Origin: Farysia itapuensis
Taxonomy: Eukaryota > Basidiomycota > Ustilaginomycetes > Ustilaginales > Ustilaginaceae
Assembly: GCA_023212645.1 (NCBI GenBank)
Contig: JALBYC010000015.1
Coordinates: 124,001 to 188,000, forward strand
Reading direction: 5' to 3'
Length of the DNA: 64,000 nt
The notes beneath the pieces are model-generated. The model saw only the letters and a program-made list of their open reading frames with translations, was not told where the DNA came from and did not search any database. Both the position numbers and the translations under genes were made by a program. Of the stretch, positions 49,895 through 58,784 are shown in pieces (position 1 is the stretch's first letter; each line of letters opens with the position of its first letter).

Positions 49895-52660
49895 ATGTCG
49901 CTTGACACTGAACCTCGAACCAATCGCTCCACAGCACAGTCCTCCCCCACCGTCCGGCAGACTGGATTTGCTGTGCCCTCCGCTTCTACTCCCACCACAC
50001 AAGACTTTCACGCAAATGCCACAGCCGCTGCTCCCAAGTTGCGCTCTTCGAACGCGAGTCTAGACGCCGCCTTGCAAGGTAGGTCTGCTGCCTTTGTCGC
50101 CAAGAGCGTCACCACTCGTCCCATCGACGACGGCGATGCAGACATGTCGGAAGCCGCGCCTTTGCCCATTCCAAGCTCCTTTGCCAAGACTGAGCCAGTC
50201 GTCGTACTCAACAATGCTTCCCATTCGCCCAACGACATCCCAACACCTCCAGATGCCCTCTGTGTTGCTCCTAGTAAAGGTGCACAGTCGCCACATGCCG
50301 CCAACATGCGTCTCCCGAGTCTTAGCTCCAGCATGCTGAGCCCGCGCTATTCCAACATCCAGGGCTCCAGCATATCGAGCGGACCCACCTCGGTCTCGTC
50401 CAGCAACTGGTCCTCTAGCAAGAGCACTGATCCGCATCTCTACTCGATCTCGGCTGGTCGAGTCTACAGCTACAATAGCTTCAAGCCGGCTATGAGTACC
50501 TCTTTCAAGACGTCTGCCATGCGAATGCGAGGCTCTGCTTACAACGACGAAGAAGATGAGGAGGACGACAGCTTCGGCGGCAAGGCTTCCACCAGTCTTG
50601 GAGCTTCCAAGCGAGAAACTCAACGAGGCGTAGAGCTCGATGGCGATGAGATGTTTACCTTTTCCAGTCCATGCTTTGGACCAAAGGATATGACCGATGA
50701 CAGCGTTCCCTCGCCCGAGCTTACTGAAGCTCTACCACCCTCGCAGACCACACCCGCCGCACAAAATGTGCTCAGCCCCAGCTGGGCCACTGCATCACTA
50801 GGCAAGCTGTCACTGGGCGGTGCCAGCGAAACTCGTGGCTCTCCCTCCTCGTCAAACCGAAGACCGTCTCGTTCGCAAAACTTCCACGGTGCAGGCCCCC
50901 TCTCGTCGTCTGCTGACGTAGCTGCCGCAGCCATCAAGCAACGTCGCTACTCGTACAGCAAACACAGCCGCCCACCCTTCGTCAACAATGGTTCTAATAG
51001 CGGCAGCTATCTATACTCGTCCAGCTACGGCCGTGATCATCCCTACGCTCGCACGCCTACTTCTTCCAGCTTGACCACGAACAATCGTGCAACTTCGCGC
51101 TCTCGATCCCGATCCAGAGTGGAAGCCAGTGCTGGCACTGCAGCAGTCGTTGATGACGACGAGACGGACGAAGAGATGCGTATGGAGAACGACGAAGACG
51201 ATGACGCCACTGAAGATGAAGCAGAGCCCTCCTACAGGCGCTACGGCTCTTCCTATCAGGAGCGCAATGGTCTTGGCTCTTTGCCCAGAGGCGATGCTCG
51301 TGGCCGGACCGCTGAAATCAGTCGCGGCAGCACTCCCTCAAGCTACGGCGCCAATCCCTCGGCAGCTAGTCTCGGACTCACATTCCAAATGAGCCCCGGC
51401 AGATCCTCCAACATAGCCAAGGGGCATCCTTTAGACGTCCACAGGTCCCCAGTTCCGTCCAATCTGACCGGACCGGTCAATCTTAGCAGACAATATAGCT
51501 CAGATCGACATTCCGTCAGTAGTAATCTCGCCACGCTCCGTCATCACCCTTACGCTACCAGTCCTTCTGGTGCCACTGGTCCACTCAGTGCCTCTATGGG
51601 TCTGGCATACTCTCCTGGCTCCAATGCGCCGCTCCAAAGACCAAATCATCACCGTAGAAGCAGTCTTAGCAATGGCCTTGCGGCTCCGGCATACGCTGCT
51701 GGTATTCTCTCGACTTCGCCCCGCTTCGCACATGCAACAGCGATACCGCGGAGCAATGAAATGTCCGGCTCGTACGGCTCCGAGGAAGGCGGTGATTCGC
51801 CCTACGGGGCTGGTTCACCCCTCTCGACAAGCCAGCGCCGCAATGGGTCAAGTAATTATTACACTCCAGCCGCTCAAGGGAGTCAGTACAGCCAGTCTCC
51901 TCGCTATGCCACACAAGGCTTTGCTGCACGAAAGGAGACGAATGGGTTTGCGATCTCGTTGCCCTCGCACTATGAAGGACACGAGCGCTCTGAGAGCATG
52001 GCCAGTGAGGCAACAGAGGTGGGCGACCCCCCGCGAAAACTAAAGGTGGCTTCGGAGCATGGAAACGGAGTACGATCCAATAGCAACACAGGCGCGTCGG
52101 GCAATGTCGACGAGACGGCACAGGTAGCAGCGATTCGCGACCGCTTAGGTGGAGCAGCCAGCTGCTCAGCCTTTATCTCCAAGCTCTGGCATTTGATGAT
52201 TAACCCAACTCACTACGCCAAGTATATCCACTGGGACGAAGCTGGGGCTTCCATCATCCTGTCGAGCGAGCCCGAGATTGCCAACGAGTTTGCGGCCGAC
52301 GTCCTGCCGAGGCTGTTTAAGCACGGCAACAATGCCAGTTTCATCCGTCAGCTCAACTTGTACGGCTTCCAGCGCATTCCGTCGTCGCGCCTGTTGGATC
52401 CGGCCGAGATGAAGGTAGCACTGGCCAAGAAAGCCGAGTCAGGCGTTGGCAACGGCTCTGCGACACTCAACACCGCCGTGCAGCTGTATGGCGCCCATTC
52501 GAGCTTCTCACACCCGCGCTTCCGTCGTGATCACGAAGAATTGTTGCCCACCATGAAGCCAAGGTCCAGCAAGAAGCCCAAGAAGAATGCCGTCGGTGGT
52601 GCGCCCGCCGACACGTCTATTGGCGCAGACGAGACGGATGAAGAAGATTTCGCCCTTTGA
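49895..52660 (+). CDS. HSF-type DNA-binding domain transcription factor with C-terminal DNA-binding domain
   Basis: The frame opens upstream at a GTG; ATG 49895 (MSLDTEPRTNRS) gives 921 residues. The first ~745 are Ser/Pro/Asn/Tyr-rich with an acidic patch (DDDETDEEMRMENDEDDDATE, split by basic residues, near 420-445). The HSF winged helix lies at ~752-850: SAFISKLWHLMINPTHYAKY, IHWDEAGASIILSSEP and the recognition region LPRLFKHGNNASFIRQLNLYGFQRI, which matches the HSF signature closely. In Hsf1 and Skn7 this domain is near the N-terminus and followed by a coiled coil; here it is near the end and followed by a basic segment (KPRSSKKPKKNAVGG) and an acidic tail. It is therefore not the canonical heat shock factor; a developmental or stress regulator is likely. 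Confidence 0.85.
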   Translation: MSLDTEPRTNRSTAQSSPTVRQTGFAVPSASTPTTQDFHANATAAAPKLRSSNASLDAALQGRSAAFVAKSVTTRPIDDGDADMSEAAPLPIPSSFAKTEPVVVLNNASHSPNDIPTPPDALCVAPSKGAQSPHAANMRLPSLSSSMLSPRYSNIQGSSISSGPTSVSSSNWSSSKSTDPHLYSISAGRVYSYNSFKPAMSTSFKTSAMRMRGSAYNDEEDEEDDSFGGKASTSLGASKRETQRGVELDGDEMFTFSSPCFGPKDMTDDSVPSPELTEALPPSQTTPAAQNVLSPSWATASLGKLSLGGASETRGSPSSSNRRPSRSQNFHGAGPLSSSADVAAAAIKQRRYSYSKHSRPPFVNNGSNSGSYLYSSSYGRDHPYARTPTSSSLTTNNRATSRSRSRSRVEASAGTAAVVDDDETDEEMRMENDEDDDATEDEAEPSYRRYGSSYQERNGLGSLPRGDARGRTAEISRGSTPSSYGANPSAASLGLTFQMSPGRSSNIAKGHPLDVHRSPVPSNLTGPVNLSRQYSSDRHSVSSNLATLRHHPYATSPSGATGPLSASMGLAYSPGSNAPLQRPNHHRRSSLSNGLAAPAYAAGILSTSPRFAHATAIPRSNEMSGSYGSEEGGDSPYGAGSPLSTSQRRNGSSNYYTPAAQGSQYSQSPRYATQGFAARKETNGFAISLPSHYEGHERSESMASEATEVGDPPRKLKVASEHGNGVRSNSNTGASGNVDETAQVAAIRDRLGGAASCSAFISKLWHLMINPTHYAKYIHWDEAGASIILSSEPEIANEFAADVLPRLFKHGNNASFIRQLNLYGFQRIPSSRLLDPAEMKVALAKKAESGVGNGSATLNTAVQLYGAHSSFSHPRFRRDHEELLPTMKPRSSKKPKKNAVGGAPADTSIGADETDEEDFAL

Positions 52661-52818
52661 CACATTCAGCCTCGATATACCCCCCCCAGCGGTTTTGTTC
52701 CGCACTCCAGTCGTATGGCCCCTTTTATTCTATATGTTTCCCCAGTGTAAATAAGCTTTCCTTTAGCAAACACTGTACCGCTTACGATGCATACTCTGTA
52801 CCTGTGTGTGTGCGCGAG

Positions 52819-55665
52819 TCATTTGAGTGGTGTGACTTGCCGTGCTACGAGGCGGAGGATATCTATGGTGGATTTGTTCGAGTTGAGCGGATGTTTGGCG
52901 GTGGATTGCCAGAGTGGTCCGTAGCGTGGTTTGGCACGCTCCGCCGCGGCTTCCACATTGGCAATCGAGTCTGGTGATCCATGCTCTTGTTCGAATCGAA
53001 GCCAGAGGGACCAGTTGTCACCGTACGTTTCGCCGTTTGATCGTCGATGGCCATCGCCCCCACCGCCACCGGTGGCGGTGGCGGCGGTGGAGCGGGCAAA
53101 CCACTTTCGCGCGGACTCGAGCTTTCGTTCGAGCCAGAATTGTTGGGCTACGGTGGAGAGGATGCGTGCGTCGTCCGAGGTTTTCTTGAGTGCGTCTGCC
53201 AATTTGGTCTTGCGACCTGCTCGTGGTTCGTAGGCGATGGTGAGGGACCAGAGCAGACCCGAGCCTGGAACCTCCTGCAGCCCGCGTGCGACCATCATCT
53301 TGGCCTGCGCCGTTGATCCATTCCGCTCTTCCACCTGCGCCGACTCGGCCCAGATCTCCTCGGACTTGGGATTGCTCAGCCGTGCTTTTTCCAGAATGGC
53401 ACGAGCACGAATCACGACCCCACTCTCTTCCTCCAACCTACTGGCAAGCAGCCAGAGCGGAATCGAGTTCGGACACGCTTTGAGTCCCTGGGAGTACACC
53501 TCGCGTGCCAGCTTGACCTGCTCTGCTTCTCGCTGAATCTGGCCTGCAATCATGTAGAACTTGTCGAATTTAGGAAACTCTCGCGTGGCCTGGGTCGCTA
53601 AACGTAGTGCTTCTGGGTGGTGGCCCTGATTGCGTTCAAAGACGGCGCTCTTCATCCATACACGTGCTGTGCCGACCTCGACACGGGCGCGTTCTAGCAG
53701 CTTGGATGCTGCACCTAGTTGGCCAGTTTGCATCTCGAGCTTCGCAGCGGCGAGTGAGATCTGTTCGCTGCCAATGTTGGCGTCAAAGGCGCGAATGAGG
53801 ACCTGCCTTGCTCCTGGCACGTCGCCAGCGTCGACTTTCTCGCCCGAGTACATGAGCCAGAGCGTCTCGGTCTTGGGACAGTTGGTCACCGCTCGTTCCA
53901 GCAGGCCCTCGAGCGAGGCCCGTGTGCCATGCGCCTTTTCGAGCTGCGCCGCTTGCGTCCACAGACTAGGCCTGTCGGGAAAGATCTTGAGCGTGTAGGT
54001 GAGTATGGAGCGGGCTGTTTCCACACAGCCCCGTTCGAGCGCAGACTGCGCGTCTTCCGCCCAGACTGTACGTCGGTCCTCGTCGTCCACATCTAGGTGC
54101 AGTGTCGCCTTGATAATGGCCGAGCATGTGAGTGGACTCGACTCTTTCTCGACCCGCTCGGCTTCCTGCATCCACTGGTCGCGCGACAGTTCGACGCCGG
54201 CTTTGCGAAGCGCTTTCACTGCTGCCTGCATGGTCTTGTCCACCTTGACTTGGTCTCCCTCACTTTCCTCGAGTAGACGGGCTGCGGCGACCCAGATTTC
54301 GTACGACGTCGGAATCGTCTTTCTCGCCTCGTTGAGCACTTTCTTGGCATCCTCTGGTCCAGACAGCCTCGCAAGGGCAAGCCAAAGCTCAATACTCAAC
54401 GGCACGGCGGCCACAGCTCCACTGAGCAAGATTCGCGCATCCTCCGGAGACTCTTCCAGATTGACCAGCTCCTTCCAAAGCTTGACGCTGTTGGGAATGT
54501 ATTCGAGACTTTTGCGGAGCACGCGTTTCTTGCTCTCCGGGTCGGATTCGAGCTCGACGGCGCGGAGCCAGATTTTGACCGACTGGGAGACGTACTGAAT
54601 GGAGCGTGCGAGGATTACCTTTGCAGCGTCGGTGGGGTTGAGCCGAGCGCTTTCGAGCCAGACGTCTTCCGAGCGTGGACAGTGCTCGCAGCCCTGCTGG
54701 ATGACTTTGCGTGCGTTGGACACTTTCCCTGCGACTTCCTCGACACGGGCAGCTGCGATCCAGCCGGGAGCATGTTTGGGATTGGTGCGGATGACTGAAT
54801 CGAGCAGAGTGCGTGCCTTGTTGATATCGCCGATTTCGGCGTCGGTCTTGATCACGGTGGAAGAGAGCTGGGTGAGGTACCCCTTGGGATCGACCGAGGT
54901 GGCGGTACCGGAGAAACGCGAGTTGGACGAGGACGAGGAAGCCTGATCGAGCTGATGGGAGAAGATCTTGTTGCGTGCCTCGCCAATCTCTGCGAGCGAG
55001 GTTAGCGTACCACCTGCGCCATCCATCTGATCTTGTGCCGACAGCGCCGACTCGACTGCGTTCTTATCACGATTGCCAACAAGAATGGTGTCGGAGATGG
55101 CAAACGACCTTGTATCGCGCGCCTCTCGTTTGGCCGCTGCTTTCCTCCGCTTACCTGTGACGTTACCCGGTTCGGGCAACGAGGCCCACTCGTCGGCAGT
55201 TACGCTGCTCAGTCCGCGCTTGAGATCGGCAAACTGCGCCTGGATCTTGGGCTTCTCCGCACGCAGCTTCTCCTGTTCATCACGTTGTCGCGCTTCACGA
55301 AACTTGCGCCGTCTTTCATCCATCTTGGCGTCGATCGAGTCCCAGATCAAGTCGGCTTCTTCGTCGTCTTTCTCATAGATGGTTCCTGCAAACAGGCCAG
55401 TCTCGTTCTCCGGGTCTTGGAACTGACCTGCTGCTTCCTCTGCGTCTTCATCGTCGTCGTCTTCCTCGGCTTCCCTGCCGGTTTCTTCGTTGCCAGCTGC
55501 GTCCGGGCCGTCCGTGGCGGGCGTAGCTGTGGGAGCAGCGGGCTGGCGAGCAGGACCAATGTCTGCACGTGTGGTGAAACCAGAAGCACCGCGTCCCAAC
55601 CCAGCGACATAGCCGGCTGGCGCCTGCATAGACAGGAACGCCAGCTTGTTCGGTTTGTCGGCCAT
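52819..55665 (-). CDS. PRP6: Pre-mRNA splicing factor Prp6/Prp1 (U4/U6.U5 tri-snRNP)
   Basis: The frame opens at a TTG; the ATG at 55663-55665 (MADKPNKLAFLSMQAPAGYV) matches the family start. 948 residues. The PRP1 N-terminal domain (~1-160) has APAGYVAGLGRGASGFTTR, an acidic linker and FQDPENETGLFAG, then DAKMDERRRKFREARQRDE. From ~280 to the end there are tandem HAT/TPR-like helical repeats (EDVWLESARLNP, SVKIWLRAVELE, PSLWTQAAQLEKAHG, KSEEIWAESAQVEERNGS). The protein bridges U5 and U4/U6 in the tri-snRNP. Length agrees with human PRPF6 (941). A Gly-rich insert (TATGGGGGDGHRRSNG) near the C-terminus is unusual but in frame. Confidence 0.95.
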   Translation of the reverse strand: MADKPNKLAFLSMQAPAGYVAGLGRGASGFTTRADIGPARQPAAPTATPATDGPDAAGNEETGREAEEDDDDEDAEEAAGQFQDPENETGLFAGTIYEKDDEEADLIWDSIDAKMDERRRKFREARQRDEQEKLRAEKPKIQAQFADLKRGLSSVTADEWASLPEPGNVTGKRRKAAAKREARDTRSFAISDTILVGNRDKNAVESALSAQDQMDGAGGTLTSLAEIGEARNKIFSHQLDQASSSSSNSRFSGTATSVDPKGYLTQLSSTVIKTDAEIGDINKARTLLDSVIRTNPKHAPGWIAAARVEEVAGKVSNARKVIQQGCEHCPRSEDVWLESARLNPTDAAKVILARSIQYVSQSVKIWLRAVELESDPESKKRVLRKSLEYIPNSVKLWKELVNLEESPEDARILLSGAVAAVPLSIELWLALARLSGPEDAKKVLNEARKTIPTSYEIWVAAARLLEESEGDQVKVDKTMQAAVKALRKAGVELSRDQWMQEAERVEKESSPLTCSAIIKATLHLDVDDEDRRTVWAEDAQSALERGCVETARSILTYTLKIFPDRPSLWTQAAQLEKAHGTRASLEGLLERAVTNCPKTETLWLMYSGEKVDAGDVPGARQVLIRAFDANIGSEQISLAAAKLEMQTGQLGAASKLLERARVEVGTARVWMKSAVFERNQGHHPEALRLATQATREFPKFDKFYMIAGQIQREAEQVKLAREVYSQGLKACPNSIPLWLLASRLEEESGVVIRARAILEKARLSNPKSEEIWAESAQVEERNGSTAQAKMMVARGLQEVPGSGLLWSLTIAYEPRAGRKTKLADALKKTSDDARILSTVAQQFWLERKLESARKWFARSTAATATGGGGGDGHRRSNGETYGDNWSLWLRFEQEHGSPDSIANVEAAAERAKPRYGPLWQSTAKHPLNSNKSTIDILRLVARQVTPLK

Positions 55666-55934
55666 CTCTGACGTCGCTCCTCCTGCCTCCCTACGACAGC
55701 GCAAAACCAGCGGTAACGACGGTCACAAGCAAAGCTGCAGCACATATACGCATCCATCCTGGACCAGAACTTCTCCAACCAAAAAGTATGCAGAACGCGG
55801 TCTAACAATCGAAAATGAAAATGTGGAGCAACGGAGCTGTATGCTATACGAGCTGTAGGAGCTACGTGAAGCTCTGGTATCAATGGTATGTATGTGGGGG
55901 ATGCTGAGGAGTGGCTGAGAGAGAGAGAGAGTGT

Positions 55935-56707
55935 CTAGTCGGCATGACCGTCGATCAAGCGAATCCTGAGTGGAGAACAGAAGCATTTAGTAGTGAAAAA
56001 GAGGTAGGAAGTTTGCAGCTGTACTTACAGGAAAGGAGGTGTGGCAAGCAGGTTGCGCCCACCTGACGCCAATTCCCTGGGCCAAATGTCAACGAGAAAG
56101 TAGTCTGAGTGCCAAGGAAGTCAGCATTTGTGTTGCCTTGGTCAGCGAGAAGCAATGATGACTTACAGAGGTGGCCGACAGCGATTCCACTGAGATCTCC
56201 GACGACGGCCTGGAGACTTCCATGCAGCAGCCAGCCAAAGGCGGCGAGACTCCAGGGTAGATAGGGCGCAGTGATGACCAGCACACCAAACAGACTCAGT
56301 CTGACATGTCTGTTCCTACGACTCCAGATGTAGACCAGTACAAAGGCCAGCGGTGATCCGAGAAACGGCTGCGTCGTCAGTGGCGACAGGACGAGCAGAC
56401 AAGCAGCCGAGAAGAGGAGCAGGGTAAGATAGCCAGCCTTGCCGCCGCGTCTACCGCCAAAAGACTCGTCCTCGAGCATGCGAGAGTAGCGCATAAAGAA
56501 GAAGAGGTGAAAGAGAAAGTCGAGACCCAGCGGCCCAAAGTAGAGAAAGGTGGTGAGCAGACGCCATACCTGCCACCTACGAAAGACGAGCGAAGGTGTG
56601 TAAAACAGCTGAAAGGACGAGATGGTGTGTGTATACTCGAGCACGGCCACGCCCACGGTGAGCAACCCCCATGCGCGTGTAATGGGAGGCAGTGACTCTA
56701 GATCCAT
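55935..56707 (-). CDS. Derlin family ER protein (Der1/Dfm1-like), three exons
   Basis: Exons 56167-56707, 56029-56104 and 55935-55965 (minus strand) join to 215 residues. Introns of 62 and 63 bp have GTAAGT donors and CTCAG acceptors. The join restores GHLYYFLVDIWPRE, a derlin hallmark, and the short last exon ends FLIRLIDGHAD. Derlins are rhomboid-fold pseudoproteases of the ER membrane: they assist retrotranslocation of misfolded proteins with the Hrd1 ligase and Cdc48. Family elements include PPITRAWGLLTVGVAV, QVWRLLTTFLYFGPLGLDFLF-type text, a WR motif near 47-49 and MRYSRMLEDESFGGR. About six hydrophobic segments are visible. The gene is head to head with MPO1, 152 bp between starts. Confidence 0.92.
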
Positions 56708-56859
56708 GGTGAGTTGCGGTCCAAAGGCAGAGAGAGCGCGCAGGTGCGTGGCCTGCCAAATCTGTGAATGTCGGAATGTCCGGCTTTTTGCAAGCTCGAA
56801 TCGGGCCGGTTTCCCCCTGGCTGTTGTTCCACTACCACCATCCGCGTTCGTTCCCCACC

Positions 56860-57585
56860 ATGTCGATGGCCGCTAACCCTTTCAATCTCAAGAAGCAGCT
56901 TGCCTTCTACGGTGCATATCACACCAACCCTGTCAATGTCGGCATTCACATCATTGGCGTACCCACCATCATCTTGTAAGTTGGGACACATCGTTGCTCA
57001 CAGCTGGCCCCCCATACTGACATGTGTTGACACAACTATAGTGCGACATCGGCATTGATGGCCAAACAGGGCTCTATTCTGCCTACGATTCAAAGTCACT
57101 ACCCCGTCCTTGCATCGTATCTGTTGCAAACGGGTTCGGTGTTGGCCAGTGTTCTGCCCGCACAGATCTTCAAGTATGCGCAGCTCAACTGGTCCGCCGT
57201 GTTTCTCGGACTGTACTGGCTCTACTACTCGGTGCTAGACCTCACTGCCGCGCTGCTGCTCGCTCCGATCTGGTATGCCATCTACTATGGCTCCACCGTT
57301 CTGGCACGCACCCATCCGGACGCTACCAAAATTGCCATCGGTCTCAAAGCTTTCGGCTGGGTGAGCCAGTTCTACGGCCACGGCGTCCATGAAGGCCGTG
57401 CACCTGCCCTGCTCGACAACCTACTCGGCGCCGTCGTCCTCGCCCCCTTCTTTGTCTTTCTCGAGATTCTCTTCCACTTTGGCTACCGTCCTCAGCTGCA
57501 GAAACAGCTCAAGACCGAGGTCGGAAAGTTGGTCACCAAGTTCCGCACCGAACGCGCCCAGGCCAAGCGAGCCAAGGCCAACTAG
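56860..57585 (+). CDS. MPO1: Mpo1-like 2-hydroxy fatty acid dioxygenase (DUF962), two exons
   Basis: Exon 1 is 56860-56975 and exon 2 is 57042-57585; the 66-bp intron has a GTAAGT donor and TATAG acceptor, and the split codon gives Phe39. 219 residues. The product starts MSMAANPFNLKKQLAFYGAY and has the conserved His residues H21 and H30 (YHTNPVNVGIHIIGVP) and H152 and H155 (FYGHGVHEGRAPALLDN), proposed Fe(II) ligands. Four or so hydrophobic segments fit an ER membrane protein. Yeast Mpo1 carries out alpha-oxidation of 2-hydroxy fatty acids in phytosphingosine breakdown. A basic C-terminus (AQAKRAKAN) follows the last helix. It shares a divergent promoter with derlin. Confidence 0.93.
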
Positions 57586-57787
57586 CACTTTGGCATCTGT
57601 GTATATACTCTGTTCCTTGCTTTGTACCTATGATCTGTCGTGTTTGAGATGGCGATGTGCGGGACAAGCGTAGATGAGATGTTGCGGGAGAAGAAGAGGG
57701 GTGGGAGGAAGTGCGTTTGGGTCCCTTGTCTTTGTGCCACGACGTGCACGACAAGATGTGGTCAAAGCACAAGGTATCGTCACCACT

Positions 57788-58744
57788 ATGCTAGCCCCCA
57801 GTGAGACAGCGTCAGTATTGCAGGATGGCGAAACGGGTGTCAAGCTGGTCTGGTCGTCGATTCGTCCACCGGCATTCCCTTCGCCACATCAGTATCAACC
57901 ATGCTACTGTGAGGAGAATGTATATCTCTTGATAGAGACACTCGGCGCTCAACTCGCCATCAGCAACGTGGCTGATAGCACAGACTATCTGCCCCAATGG
58001 GATGTACGAGCGGTGTTTATCAGCAATGAGGTAAAAACGACGCTGCTGTATGCGCAAAAGGCCAGCAAGATGCCGCCGGAAGCAGGATCGCCCGTCGTGT
58101 GGGACTACCACGTCGTCACTGCCGTCTCATGCACCCTGTTCACCGCCACTGGAAAGCGCTTAGACACTCGAACCTGGATCTACGATGCAGACTCGACCCT
58201 GTCCACAAGCCGGCAAAGTACACTCACACCTATCCCGATCGAGACGTACATCAACGCCACCTTTGCCCCGGCAATCCGGATGGCACGTGAGGACTTCTGG
58301 CCGTGCTTCCGTCTGGTCCCCGCGAACGACTTTCTGGCGACATTTGCGAGCGATAGGAGCCACATGAGGAGCGAGTTGACGTGGCATTCCCCGCCTCCCT
58401 CCTGGCCGTTGATCCGTGGGTCAGAGTCGCAGTCAGCCAACAACCTGATGTCGTGCTTTGTGGATATCAGGTCTCCCGTCCATGGCGGGCCCAGTGACCC
58501 TCGCCTCGGCGTGACCTGCGATTGGAAAACCCTGGCTTCCCTCGAATGGTCGTACGGGCAGAGCGTACCCGGCTCTACTCTGAGCGGGCTGGCTGAAAAG
58601 CGCAAGGCTCCGTCGATGGAGCATGCGTCATCGCAGGTGGGTGGCCGAGTCTCGTCCTCCCTCTTCCCAGCTTACCTTCATGCTGTACAGCAGCATCGCG
58701 CTCACACCCCCGACGACCTCACAGACTCTCCAACCACGCATTAG
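57788..58744 (+). CDS. NTAQ1: Protein N-terminal glutamine amidohydrolase (NTAQ1)
   Basis: The frame opens at an ATG at 57674 (356 residues), but the first 38 codons are Arg/Gly-rich and unlike the family, so ATG 57788 (MLAPSETASVLQ, 318 residues) is preferred. The catalytic triad is visible: C41 in CYCEENVYLL, H108 in VVWDYHVV and D135 in IYDADSTL. AVFISNE, LVPANDFLATFASDRSHM and HSPPPSWPLI are also family-typical. The enzyme converts N-terminal Gln to Glu, feeding the Arg/N-degron pathway in cytosol and nucleus. It is longer than the ~205-residue animal enzyme, with a C-terminal extension of about 90 residues. Baker's yeast lacks NTAQ1 and uses Nta1 for both Asn and Gln. The stop lies 40 bp from the RTT109 stop. 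Confidence 0.9.
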   Translation: MLAPSETASVLQDGETGVKLVWSSIRPPAFPSPHQYQPCYCEENVYLLIETLGAQLAISNVADSTDYLPQWDVRAVFISNEVKTTLLYAQKASKMPPEAGSPVVWDYHVVTAVSCTLFTATGKRLDTRTWIYDADSTLSTSRQSTLTPIPIETYINATFAPAIRMAREDFWPCFRLVPANDFLATFASDRSHMRSELTWHSPPPSWPLIRGSESQSANNLMSCFVDIRSPVHGGPSDPRLGVTCDWKTLASLEWSYGQSVPGSTLSGLAEKRKAPSMEHASSQVGGRVSSSLFPAYLHAVQQHRAHTPDDLTDSPTTH

Positions 58745-58784
58745 CATCATACGAATTGCATTGCACTCTGTTTGGACGGATGTC

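Noticed and set aside
52980..52995. A GTTCGAATC match resembling a tRNA B box
   Set aside because: It sits inside Prp6 coding sequence and no paired A box or cloverleaf is apparent.
57674..57787. Upstream in-frame ATG for the N-terminal Gln amidase
   Set aside because: The extra 38 residues are Arg/Gly-rich and would place the catalytic Cys unusually far from the N-terminus; kept only as an alternative start.
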